NCBI RefSeq assembly: GCF_030389965.1
Contig: NZ_CP128400.1
Coordinates: 1,302,001 to 1,366,000, forward strand
Length of the DNA stretch: 64,000 bases
Origin: Candidatus Chlorohelix allophototropha
Lineage (GTDB): Bacteria > Chloroflexota > Chloroflexia > Chloroheliales > Chloroheliaceae
Direction: 5' to 3'
This document shows, one piece after another, positions 8,070 to 16,109 of this stretch (its first letter is position 1; each line of letters begins with the position of its first letter). A program made the translations under genes and the position numbers. The notes under the pieces are model-generated. The model had not been told where the DNA came from, did no database searches, and saw only the letters and a list, made by a program, of their open reading frames with translations.

Positions 8070-9182
8070 TTACTTTTTTGCTTTCTTATAGAAAGGCGTT
8101 TTAACCACGACCGCCTCCGCTGGCTGGTCGCGTACCACTACCTGAAACGTTGTACCTACTTCGGCAAATTCTACCGAAACAAGCGCCAACCCGATATTTT
8201 TGCCCAATGATGGCGAAGGCGCACCGCTGGTAACAAATCCGATTTCCTTGCCGTCTTTGGTTATTTTGTAGCCGTGTCGCCCGATTTCGCGACCTTTCAT
8301 TTCAAACCCAACTAGCTTTCGCTTGATACCTTCTTTTTGTTTGGCAACTAAGGTAGCACGTCCGGAAAAATTACCCTTATCCAGATTTACAAAGCGTTCC
8401 AATCCGGCTTCCAGTGGGTTAACTCTGGCATCAATATCGTTGCCGTACAATGCCATTTTAGCTTCAAGGCGCAAGGTATCGCGTGCGCCCAAACCGATTG
8501 GTTTTATGCCTTTATCTTTGCCGGCTTCTGAAAGTAAATTCCAGAGGGTTTCGGCATCCGCTGCCTTCACAAAGATTTCGTAGCCGTCCTCACCGGTATA
8601 GCCGGTGCGGGCTACCAGCGCGGATAACTCGCCAACTTTGCCGCTGGCAATGCTGTAATATTTCAAGTCACCCACTGCTACATCGGTTAGAGGAGCGAGG
8701 ATTTCGAGTGAGAGCGGTCCCTGGATCGAGATCAGGGCGGTTCGTTCGGAAACATTCTGTATTATAACGTCGCTGCCTCGAATTAGGGAACATTCAAGCA
8801 TCCATTTGTGGTCTTTAGCAATGTTGGCAGCGTTTACGACTACGTAATATTTGTTAGGAAGTCGGTAAACAATCAGGTCGTCCACAATACCACCGTCGGG
8901 GTAGCACATAAGGTTGTATTGCGCCTGTCCAACTTCTAACTTGGATATATCATTGGTGCAAAGGTATTGCAGAAAATCCAGCGCGGTTGCGCCGCTAATT
9001 TCAAATTCACCCATGTGGCACAGGTCAAAGAGACCCACGGCGGTACGAACTGCCTTATGTTCGTCGATTATGCCGCTGTACTGAACGGGCATGTGCCAAC
9101 CCCCAAATTCAATTAAACGTGCTCCGATTTGTTGGTGTAGCGTGTGAAGTGGGGTTTTTTTCAAACTCGCGATATCGGTCAT
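8070..9182 (-). CDS. gcvT: Aminomethyltransferase (glycine cleavage T protein)
   Basis: A 370-residue protein transferring the one-carbon unit from GcvH to tetrahydrofolate and releasing ammonia. Family landmarks are TPLHTLHQQIGARLIEFGGW, FDLCHMGEFEISG, NLMCYPDGGIVDDLIVYRL (with the catalytic Asp), ARTGYTGEDGYEIF, GARDTLRLEA and the C-terminal VTSGAPSPSLGKNIGLALV barrel. It is the first gene of the gcv operon, preceded by a good promoter. I looked for a glycine riboswitch in the upstream region and did not see its conserved elements. Confidence 0.96.
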   Translation of the reverse strand: MTDIASLKKTPLHTLHQQIGARLIEFGGWHMPVQYSGIIDEHKAVRTAVGLFDLCHMGEFEISGATALDFLQYLCTNDISKLEVGQAQYNLMCYPDGGIVDDLIVYRLPNKYYVVVNAANIAKDHKWMLECSLIRGSDVIIQNVSERTALISIQGPLSLEILAPLTDVAVGDLKYYSIASGKVGELSALVARTGYTGEDGYEIFVKAADAETLWNLLSEAGKDKGIKPIGLGARDTLRLEAKMALYGNDIDARVNPLEAGLERFVNLDKGNFSGRATLVAKQKEGIKRKLVGFEMKGREIGRHGYKITKDGKEIGFVTSGAPSPSLGKNIGLALVSVEFAEVGTTFQVVVRDQPAEAVVVKTPFYKKAKK

Positions 9183-9252
9183 TTTGTTTTAGACCTCTAA
9201 CTTTGTTGTCATTCCAATTGTGGTTTTAACCGTGCAGTAAAAGACTTTCTCT

Positions 9253-9281
9253 ATTCTAATGTCCAGCCCCATCTAAGTCAA
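9253..9281 (-). promoter_or_regulatory. gcvT operon promoter
   Basis: Minus-strand TTGACT, a 17-base spacer and TAGAAT, placed about 70 bases before the gcvT start. It is the best sigma-70-like match in the 180-base gap between the phosphatase gene and gcvT. Confidence 0.6.
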
Positions 9282-9363
9282 ACCGCTCCAATCGGAAGGC
9301 AGGCTTTAAGTTGGTGAATAACTTGTGTCAATTTGGCAGCCACCCTTGGGGTTATTGGTACTG

Positions 9364-10086
9364 TCAATCTTCTTTTAATAATCCAACATCGCGCAGATGG
9401 CTTAGTTCATTGAGCGAAACCAACAGGCGTTGTGGCTTTCCGTCTTGACCCTTAAATATACGCAAAAAGGTTACCGAAGTGTTTCCGCAAGGGAAGAAGA
9501 AATCGCGATTAACCCCTAACACTTCCGAAATATAAATGTTTATTGCGCCACCATGCGAAAAGACAGCTATTCGGTCTCCGGTGTGCTTTAAGGCAAGGCT
9601 ATCCATTGCTTCTACAACCCGCTTACGGAAAGTGGCGGAGCCTTCTTCCGTATTAACAGCATCCCAACTGCCATGTATTGCCGCAAGCTGGATAATGCGG
9701 TCAAGCCGTTCTCGCAATGCGGCGGCAGTTTCAGCCGGAGATAAATTTCCTTCGAGCGTGAATTGCGAACCTATATTAATCTCACGCACACCATCAATAG
9801 GGATGATGTCAAGCGCCTGTAAATTGGCGAGCGGGGTAGCGGTTTCGATGGTGCGCCGCAAAGGGCTGCTATAAATTGCCTTTAGCTTGATACCTCCCCA
9901 CCGTTGCGCCAGCGCTTCGGCTTGGGCGCGTCCTTTTGCGCTTAAAGGTTGGTCATCGTAACTGCCGCCGGCAACAACTTCGGCAGGGTCGGGCAAGGCA
10001 TCGGCATGTCTTATCAGCAATATTTCGGTGGCGTTAGCTCGGCTCATAAAAGGATTCGACCCGGTGTTTTGAGAAGTCTCGCTCAT
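9364..10086 (-). CDS. Histidine phosphatase family protein
   Basis: A 240-residue phosphoglycerate-mutase-like enzyme. The phosphohistidine motif is LLIRHADALPDP (about residues 22-33), the second Arg motif is SSPLRRTIETATPL, and the second catalytic His is in VFSHGGAINIYI. These are the residues used by the family to form a phosphohistidine intermediate. Substrates vary widely (phosphoglycerate, sugar phosphates, alpha-ribazole phosphate), so no specific function is claimed. It lies 20 bases after the DUF1232-CPBP gene and likely ends a co-transcribed group running from the APH-type gene at 13245. Confidence 0.85.
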   Translation of the reverse strand: MSETSQNTGSNPFMSRANATEILLIRHADALPDPAEVVAGGSYDDQPLSAKGRAQAEALAQRWGGIKLKAIYSSPLRRTIETATPLANLQALDIIPIDGVREINIGSQFTLEGNLSPAETAAALRERLDRIIQLAAIHGSWDAVNTEEGSATFRKRVVEAMDSLALKHTGDRIAVFSHGGAINIYISEVLGVNRDFFFPCGNTSVTFLRIFKGQDGKPQRLLVSLNELSHLRDVGLLKED

Positions 10087-10106
10087 GATTTCCTTTGTTT
10101 AAAATT

Positions 10107-11063
10107 TTATGATGTGAGTATTTGCCCGATTGCCAGTGCACCGTTCCAGGCGATATGCCCGACGATTCCCGGCAATAGAGAGTCGCTTTTCCAGCGCACC
10201 CAGCCATAGATTATACCACCGGAAAGTAATACTGCCATAAAAAATGGACTTGTTCCGACATGTGCCAGTGCAAATATAAGCGCAGTGACACCAATGGCAA
10301 TATAGGAGGAATGCCAACGCGGGTTTGGCGCTAAATAAGCCCCCCATTTTAGCAAGAGCGCGAATAGCAACCCTCGATAGATTATTTCTTCGACCAGTGG
10401 TGCCCCGATAACACTACCGAATAATATTATGGTTGTTAGAATCAGGTTGCTATTTTCAAAAGTGGTTGAGCCAGTACCGTATACCAATCTTACGCTTACA
10501 GCGATTAAACCAAACAGCAAAAATATCAGAGGGGTTAGCCACTGCCAGCCTTGTTTAACCATTTTTACTCCCATTCTGAGACGCAATTCGGGATTATTAG
10601 CCAATACGTAGGTAATTGCAAACAGAAAGGTTATATAGATGAAGCCGCTTGAGGCGTAGCGCACTAATTGATCGGCGCGAAGATTACGAGGTAGAAACGC
10701 CAATATAATTGCTCTGCCGAGATAAAGCGCCAGCGCCAACCCCAACAGTTTAACGGCTGTTACAGCCCAGCGTGCTGGTTTTAAATACCAACTTTGAACG
10801 GCAGCTTTTTCGCGACATTCGCTCATTATGTTGTGAGGAACTAGCGCACGTGCCAGAATGATGCCCAGCGGCAATAGAATTAGGTCATCCAGATAGCCGA
10901 TTACAGGAATAAAGTCTGGAATCAAGTCGAGAGGGCTGATGGCGTAGCCGACCACTAGCGCGGCAGTTAGGCGGGCATACCAAGGCGTTCGAGAGTCACG
11001 GTAAGCTAGATATAAGGCGAATATTTCATTTTTTAATTGCTTAACACGATTTTTCCAGTTCAT
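10107..11063 (-). CDS. DUF1232-CPBP intramembrane protease fusion protein
   Basis: A 318-residue membrane protein of two recognisable parts. Residues about 20-75 (TPWYARLTAALVVGYAISP, then LDLIPDFIPVIGYLDDL) match the DUF1232 (YkvA-like) helical domain. Residues about 110-318 form a multi-helix CPBP (Rce1/Abi-like) domain with the metalloprotease signature VEEIIYRGLLFALL, then FALAHVG and GHIAWNGALA. These supply the Glu-Glu, His and Asn/His residues of the family. Known CPBP proteins cleave membrane-associated peptides or act in bacteriocin self-immunity. The start overlaps the acyltransferase stop by 23 bases. The join of the two domains in one frame is visible directly; its role is unknown. 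Confidence 0.8.
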   Translation of the reverse strand: MNWKNRVKQLKNEIFALYLAYRDSRTPWYARLTAALVVGYAISPLDLIPDFIPVIGYLDDLILLPLGIILARALVPHNIMSECREKAAVQSWYLKPARWAVTAVKLLGLALALYLGRAIILAFLPRNLRADQLVRYASSGFIYITFLFAITYVLANNPELRLRMGVKMVKQGWQWLTPLIFLLFGLIAVSVRLVYGTGSTTFENSNLILTTIILFGSVIGAPLVEEIIYRGLLFALLLKWGAYLAPNPRWHSSYIAIGVTALIFALAHVGTSPFFMAVLLSGGIIYGWVRWKSDSLLPGIVGHIAWNGALAIGQILTS

Positions 11064-11850
11064 GTTGTTCTGTTGGTTCCCGGTGAACCTCCTGCCATAT
11101 TTTTAAGTTATCCAACCAACGCCCTGCTAACTCTTGCGGCAATAGGGCTGCAATGTTCAAGCCAAGTTGCACTTCGTATAGCTCAGGGCGCGCCGACCAA
11201 ATGAGCGGTTTGCCTATTCGTACATGCCAACCGCCGTTATACCACCAAACCCCTACCGGAATTATCGGCAGCCCTAGAGAATTCAGCCATCTACCCGCGC
11301 CGGGGCGGATATTGCCGAATACCAACCGCGCTTTCCCTTCCGGGAAGACCAGCGCCGGATGCTGTTTGACGCGCATTTTCCATTCTCGCAGAGCTTTGAT
11401 GGAAGCACGCTCGTTACCCAATGCGACTCGCAGTACATTTTTGCTCCAGCGCCGGTAAGAATAGTTTATCAGCTTTTTTGTAAGGCGGGCGGGTATTGGT
11501 GGTTTTTTCTTGCGTTTGGAAGCGCGCTGCCCTACCACTAGGGTAAATTCTTCCAAGACTTCTGGGCGAATCTGTTGTACTGCCGCAAGTATTGCAGCTA
11601 TTACATCAAGCGTAATTGCGCCCCGATAGTGGTTAGCCGCCAATACAAAAGAGCCGGAAGTGGGCAGATTTTCTAATCCTTCCACCTGAATCGGCTTATC
11701 GGCAAAGCGACGCAAGAAAACTAGGCTTGAAAATCGCGGGTAAATTACCGTTGCAATGGTGTACCATATCCAGAAAAGCGTCACGCGCCACCATACTCTG
11801 GGCGCGCGATAAGCGGGCAAGAAAGTTTTGTCGTCTGCTTTAGCGGTCAT
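11041..11850 (-). CDS. Lysophospholipid acyltransferase-like protein
   Basis: A 269-residue protein of the PlsC/LPLAT type. These proteins transfer acyl groups to lysophosphatidic acid or related lipids at the membrane. The N terminus has a hydrophobic anchor (FWIWYTIATVIYPRFSSLVF). The substrate motif FPEGKARLVFG and the downstream LPIIPVGVWW match family blocks III and IV. The catalytic block reads LAANHYRGAITLD, so the Asp stands eight residues after the His instead of the usual five (HX4D). This may mean an altered or lost activity. The gene overlaps the next one by 23 bases, indicating translational coupling. Confidence 0.7.
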   Translation of the reverse strand: MTAKADDKTFLPAYRAPRVWWRVTLFWIWYTIATVIYPRFSSLVFLRRFADKPIQVEGLENLPTSGSFVLAANHYRGAITLDVIAAILAAVQQIRPEVLEEFTLVVGQRASKRKKKPPIPARLTKKLINYSYRRWSKNVLRVALGNERASIKALREWKMRVKQHPALVFPEGKARLVFGNIRPGAGRWLNSLGLPIIPVGVWWYNGGWHVRIGKPLIWSARPELYEVQLGLNIAALLPQELAGRWLDNLKIWQEVHREPTEQHELEKSC

Positions 11851-11861
11851 ACTTTCTTAGT

Positions 11862-12170
11862 TTATTGTCCGGGCGGGTTTGGGAAGTTTGGCGGAATATC
11901 GCCAAAGTCACCCGGATTTAAATCTTCCGGGTTTAACCGTTTTTGTGGTTGTGCTGCCTGGGACACAGTATCTCCGCCGCCTCCGCTATCGCTTGTGTCC
12001 GAACTACTATCCGCCGAATACGAGGCATCCGAAGAGGTGTCGCTACCTTCGCTGGAAGCGGAATCGCTATCGCCAGAACCGGAATCCGAATCGCCAGAGT
12101 CAGAATCGGAGTCGGAATCATCCAGTAACAAAGAAATCAACAGTGCGTGTACTCGTAGTAATGGTTTCAT
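11862..12170 (-). CDS. Small Ser/Asp-rich low-complexity protein
   Basis: A 102-residue protein starting at the ATG at 12170 (GAAAGGAA eight bases upstream), beginning MKPLLRVHALLISLLL. After a short hydrophobic stretch comes about 50 residues made almost only of Ser, Asp and Gly in SD/SG dipeptides. A proline-rich tail follows with NPEDLNPGDFGDIPPNFPNPPGQ-like composition. The N terminus could be a signal or a weak membrane anchor, though it is short. No family is recognisable. The upstream gene ends 34 bases before it and the acyltransferase starts 11 bases after, so it lies inside the operon. Sequence bias alone keeps confidence moderate. Confidence 0.45.
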   Translation of the reverse strand: MKPLLRVHALLISLLLDDSDSDSDSGDSDSGSGDSDSASSEGSDTSSDASYSADSSSDTSDSGGGGDTVSQAAQPQKRLNPEDLNPGDFGDIPPNFPNPPGQ

Positions 12171-12204
12171 GTTTGCTATTCCTTTCTGTGTTTTCTGGAT
12201 TAAA

Positions 12205-13245
12205 TTAGATTGGCGCTCCTTCACATACACCCCGCGCGCGTTTTGCCAGTGCGGGTACGCCTTCACCTAGGGTTTCAAAGAACGGATCGTCGGTGATACC
12301 TAACTTGTGGCGTTTGTAGCTTCCTTCCAGCACGATAGCCAATTTCCAGATAGCTAGCGCTACATAGAAATTCAGGTTTCCAACTTTTGTGCCGGTCAGT
12401 TCTGCGTAATATTCAACCGCTTGATGACGGTTCATAAAACCGGGCTGTACCGATATTTGACCCATTTCGAGGTTGAAGGGAATCGGCGGATCTCCGGGAT
12501 TGCTCCAGAACGAGAGTAGATAACCTAAATCTGCCAAAGGATCGCCCAGTGTAGCGAGTTCCCAGTCTAGGATTGCGATTACGCGGGCAGGTTGTCCCTT
12601 GCCGATTATGACATTATCCAAGCGGTAGTCACCGTGAACCAGTGTCGAAGGAGGAGAGTCGGGAAGATGCTCCTTGAGCCATTCGCTTACCCAGATTAAA
12701 TCGGGCAGATCACGGGTATAAGCGCCTTCGAGTTGCCCGTTCCAACGTTTCAACTGGCGGGCGATATAGCCTTCCGGTTTGCCCAAATTAGTCAGTCCAA
12801 CTTTATGATAATCCACCGAGTGGAGTTCCGCTACAGCACGTACTAATTCCTGCGAGATCTCAAGGCGGGATTTGTCATTATCGAATTCGGGTGGCAGTTT
12901 ATCACGAATGACATATCCCTCGACCCGTTTCATCACATAAAAAGGCGCACCGATTACATTGTTATCTTCACAGGCTGCCACCGGCTCTGGAACCGGAACC
13001 CGGCTATTTTTAAGCCCGTTGATAACGCGCCATTCGCGGATGACATCGTGGGCGGTAGGTAGATAGGGTGGAAGCGGTGGGCGACGTAAAACAAATTCTT
13101 CAGTGCCGCGCTTGACCAGAAAGGTAAGGTTTGAATGACCCTCTCCAATGCGTTGAATTATAATCGGGGCATCCTTACCCGGCACATTGGCTTGCATCCA
13201 AAGTCGTAAAGCAACTTCGTCAACCAGCGTTGGTAACGTTGTCAT
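12205..13245 (-). CDS. APH-family phosphotransferase (ACAD10-like)
   Basis: A 346-residue kinase-fold protein related to aminoglycoside phosphotransferases and to the kinase part of acyl-CoA dehydrogenase 10/11. It shows the nucleotide region GHSNLTFLVKRG...FVLRRPP, the Brenner motif LVHGDYRLDNVIIG (catalytic Asp and Asn) and the metal motif AILDWELATLGDPLADLGYLL. The RRPPxPPxxPTAHDVxRE segment is characteristic of the ACAD10-like subgroup, thought to act on hydroxy-acyl-CoA or small molecules. The family match is strong but the substrate is not. It is the first gene of the minus-strand group 9364-13245. Confidence 0.82.
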   Translation of the reverse strand: MTTLPTLVDEVALRLWMQANVPGKDAPIIIQRIGEGHSNLTFLVKRGTEEFVLRRPPLPPYLPTAHDVIREWRVINGLKNSRVPVPEPVAACEDNNVIGAPFYVMKRVEGYVIRDKLPPEFDNDKSRLEISQELVRAVAELHSVDYHKVGLTNLGKPEGYIARQLKRWNGQLEGAYTRDLPDLIWVSEWLKEHLPDSPPSTLVHGDYRLDNVIIGKGQPARVIAILDWELATLGDPLADLGYLLSFWSNPGDPPIPFNLEMGQISVQPGFMNRHQAVEYYAELTGTKVGNLNFYVALAIWKLAIVLEGSYKRHKLGITDDPFFETLGEGVPALAKRARGVCEGAPI

Positions 13246-13324
13246 TTATGGCTTAGCTCCAAAAAATATATTTAAGAAAATAGCTCAGGAACTTTCTATT
13301 GGATTATAACATCAACTTTTTCCT

Positions 13325-13353
13325 TTGAAAAAACTGATCGTCTGTCATAGAAT
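13325..13353 (+). promoter_or_regulatory. Promoter upstream of M1 aminopeptidase
   Basis: TTGAAA, 17-base spacer, TAGAAT. It lies 64 bases before the TTG start at 13417, in the divergent gap between the APH-type gene and the aminopeptidase. Confidence 0.55.
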
Positions 13354-13416
13354 ACCTATAGTAAAATATTTTGAGTAATAAATTTAAATTTGTTTCTTTA
13401 GAAAGAGGAAAACAGA

Positions 13417-16011
13417 TTGGCAAATTACCATGAGTTGTTGCCTTCCCATACTTGCAGCCGCATGTTAGCCCTCTACGAACAGAGGGAAGCGCGAGCAGGA
13501 GGAGCAAGACCATTCCCATTACCGGGCGATAAACCACATTATGCGCCTAACCGAGAGTATGCCCTGCAACATTTATTCCTAGATGTTACAGTGCATTTTG
13601 AGAGCAAAAGTGTGGCGGGTGTGGTACGCACTACCCTTACGCCGATTAATGATGGGCTGGATTCAATAACTTTCGATTCTGAACATACTGTAGTCAATAA
13701 AGTGTGGATTGAGGGCGAGAATAAGGCTTTGCTTTTCAGGCACGAAGATGCAAAACTTAAAATTGACCTTGGCAAACCTTGTAAATCGAACGAAGAATTA
13801 ACGATTGTAATTGAGTATGTGGCTAATCCTCGCTGTGGGCTTTATTTTGTAGAGCCTAGTGAAGCTTATCCCGATAAAAAGCTACAAGTGTGGTCGCAGG
13901 GGCAAGATACCGATAACCACTACTGGTTTCCATGCTACGATGCGCCAAATCAGAAAGCTGTTACCGAAATGCGAATTACGGTGCCGGAGAATATGTTTGC
14001 TCTGTCAAATGGCGCCTTACTTGAAACTAAACATCACCCCTCTGCTGGAACTAGAACCTACCACTGGAAACAGGCGATCCCTCATAGCTCTTATCTGATA
14101 ACGCTGGCAGCAGCAGAGTTTGTAGAAATTCAGGATAACTGGGAGGATATTCCGGTACCCTATTATGTTTTGCCGGGGCAAGAAGAAAAAGCGCGAGTTT
14201 CTCTGACCAAAACTCCGCAAATGATACAATTCTTTTCCGAGAAGATCGGTCACCGCTACCCTTATGAGAAATATGCCAGTGTTTGTGTCAGCGATTTCAT
14301 TTTCGGGGGTATGGAGAATACCACCGCTACTACTCTGACCGAAACTACTTTGCATGATGAACGTGCCCATCAGGATTATTCCAGCGACCCTTTGTTGGCA
14401 CACGAACTGGCGCATCAGTGGTTTGGGGATTGGCTGACATGTCGTGATTGGAGTCATGGTTGGTTGAATGAGGGATTCGCTACTTACTTTGAAGCGCTAT
14501 GGGCTGAGCAAGACCTAGGGCGTGATGACTTTATCTATGAAATGTACCAGAACTCCCAAATTTATTTCTCCGAAGATACCGGGCATTATCGTCGTCCGAT
14601 TGTTGCCTATACCTTTAATATGCCGATAGACCTGTTCGATCGCCATCTCTATGAGAAGGGTTCGTTGGTTTTGCACATGATTCGCTATCTTCTGGGCGAT
14701 GATTTGTGGTGGAAGACTATCACTTACTATGTGAACAAGCACAAGACCCAAAACGTGATTACCTCCGATTTGGAACGCGCGATTGAAGAGGCAACCGGCT
14801 TTAATCTGCAAGGCTTCTTCGAGCAATGGGTCTATAAGTCTGGCTATCCTGAGTTCAAACTTAGCTATAGCTATGACGATAAGAGCCAAACTGCAAAATT
14901 CAGCGTGGCGCAAACGCAGGAGATTAACGCTGAAACATCGCTGTTTACCTTACCGGTAGAAATCGCTTTTATAAGTGAAAGTGGTAAGCGTGAAATATTT
15001 AAGGTTGAGCTTGAAGAAAAAGAGCAGACCTTCTATTTCCGCTTAGCCGAAAAACCACTTTTTGCCAGTTTCGACCCGGATAATTGGATTCTTAAGACGG
15101 TGGATTGGAAACGTTCTGCTGAGCAACTAATAGCCCAACTTGAGAAGGACACCAATTCGTTTGGGCGTATCATAGCTGCACAGGAATTGGGCAAACTAGG
15201 GACGCTTGAAGCGGTAAATGCTCTATCAAGGGTTCTGGCAAACGATACCTTCTGGGCGGTTCGCGCCGAATGTGCTAAAGCTCTTGGCGTGGCTAAAACT
15301 CCTGCTGCGGAAAATGCGCTGCTGACGGCGTTGGCAACTGAGAAGCATGCCAAAGTGCGGCGTGCAATTACCGGAGGGTTGGGCGAATTTCGCACTGAAG
15401 CGGCGGTGCAGGCACTTACCAAAGTGCTGGCGGGCGACATCACCGATATTGTAGAAGGCTCTGCGGCTGTGGCGCTTGGTAAGACAAAACAACCCGCTGC
15501 CTTTAATACGCTAGTAGCGGCTTTATCCCGCGACTCGTTTAACCAGATGGTGCGAAACGGTGCGATTAATGGGCTGGTTGAATTGAAAGATTCGCGGGCA
15601 TTGCCAATTGCGCTAGAGTGGACTGCCTACGGGAAACCTGACCAAAATCGGCAAGCGGCTACGGCTGCTTTGGGTAAAATCGGCAAAATCCTTAAGGACG
15701 ATGAAAAGGAAAAGGTGGTTGAGCGGTTAACTGAATTATTGCAAGACTCAAGCTGGCGCACCCGCTTACAAGCAATTCTAGCGGCGCAAACGCTAGGCGA
15801 TAACCGACATATCCCCAACCTGCAACGAATCGTAGATACTGCGGTGGAAGGGCGCGAGATCAGAATCAGCCGTGAGGCAATTGCGTCAATTCGCTCTGGC
15901 ACAGCAAAAGATGACGAGGTCAAGAAGTTGCGTGAAGATTTGGATAAGCTACAAAGCGAGAACAAGGATTTGCGCGAACGACTTGAAACATTGGAGTCAA
16001 AAATAAAATAA
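13417..16011 (+). CDS. M1-family metallo-aminopeptidase with C-terminal HEAT repeats
   Basis: An 864-residue zinc aminopeptidase removing N-terminal residues from peptides. Residues about 1-230 form the beta-rich N-terminal domain. The exopeptidase motif GGMENTTATTLTE (about 290-302) precedes the zinc site HELAHQWFGDWLTC, with the third ligand in WLNEGFATYFE. The proton donor Tyr is expected near DLFDRHLYEKGSLVL. From about 570 to 830 there are repeated helical units (for example SFGRIIAAQELGKLGTLEAV, then AVRAECAKALGVAKTPAAEN) of the HEAT/PBS type, ending in a short coiled coil (LREDLDKLQSENKDL). The start is TTG at 13417 after AGAGGA. No signal peptide is visible, so it is probably cytoplasmic. 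Confidence 0.93.
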   Translation: MANYHELLPSHTCSRMLALYEQREARAGGARPFPLPGDKPHYAPNREYALQHLFLDVTVHFESKSVAGVVRTTLTPINDGLDSITFDSEHTVVNKVWIEGENKALLFRHEDAKLKIDLGKPCKSNEELTIVIEYVANPRCGLYFVEPSEAYPDKKLQVWSQGQDTDNHYWFPCYDAPNQKAVTEMRITVPENMFALSNGALLETKHHPSAGTRTYHWKQAIPHSSYLITLAAAEFVEIQDNWEDIPVPYYVLPGQEEKARVSLTKTPQMIQFFSEKIGHRYPYEKYASVCVSDFIFGGMENTTATTLTETTLHDERAHQDYSSDPLLAHELAHQWFGDWLTCRDWSHGWLNEGFATYFEALWAEQDLGRDDFIYEMYQNSQIYFSEDTGHYRRPIVAYTFNMPIDLFDRHLYEKGSLVLHMIRYLLGDDLWWKTITYYVNKHKTQNVITSDLERAIEEATGFNLQGFFEQWVYKSGYPEFKLSYSYDDKSQTAKFSVAQTQEINAETSLFTLPVEIAFISESGKREIFKVELEEKEQTFYFRLAEKPLFASFDPDNWILKTVDWKRSAEQLIAQLEKDTNSFGRIIAAQELGKLGTLEAVNALSRVLANDTFWAVRAECAKALGVAKTPAAENALLTALATEKHAKVRRAITGGLGEFRTEAAVQALTKVLAGDITDIVEGSAAVALGKTKQPAAFNTLVAALSRDSFNQMVRNGAINGLVELKDSRALPIALEWTAYGKPDQNRQAATAALGKIGKILKDDEKEKVVERLTELLQDSSWRTRLQAILAAQTLGDNRHIPNLQRIVDTAVEGREIRISREAIASIRSGTAKDDEVKKLREDLDKLQSENKDLRERLETLESKIK

Positions 16012-16019
16012 TGGGGCAA

Positions 16020-16041
16020 GGGTGCGGAGAGATTCGCACCC
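16020..16041. terminator. Hairpin between convergent aminopeptidase and ppk1
   Basis: GGGTGCG and CGCACCC arms separated by eight bases, eight bases after the aminopeptidase stop. No T tract on either side, so it may act weakly in either direction. Confidence 0.4.
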
Positions 16042-16109
16042 TCAAGTTCAATGATGCGATGTGTCAAAAAACCGTAGCACGCCTATTGTTAGAACACCGC
16101 ATGTGCTTC

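Noticed and set aside
9183-9363. Possible glycine riboswitch before gcvT
   Set aside because: The conserved elements of the aptamer could not be found in the 180-base gap; only a promoter is clear.
11933-12270. Several overlapping frames on both strands across the Ser/Asp-coding repeat
   Set aside because: Low-complexity GAxTCx repeats open all frames; only the frame with a start, ribosome site and operon fit was kept.
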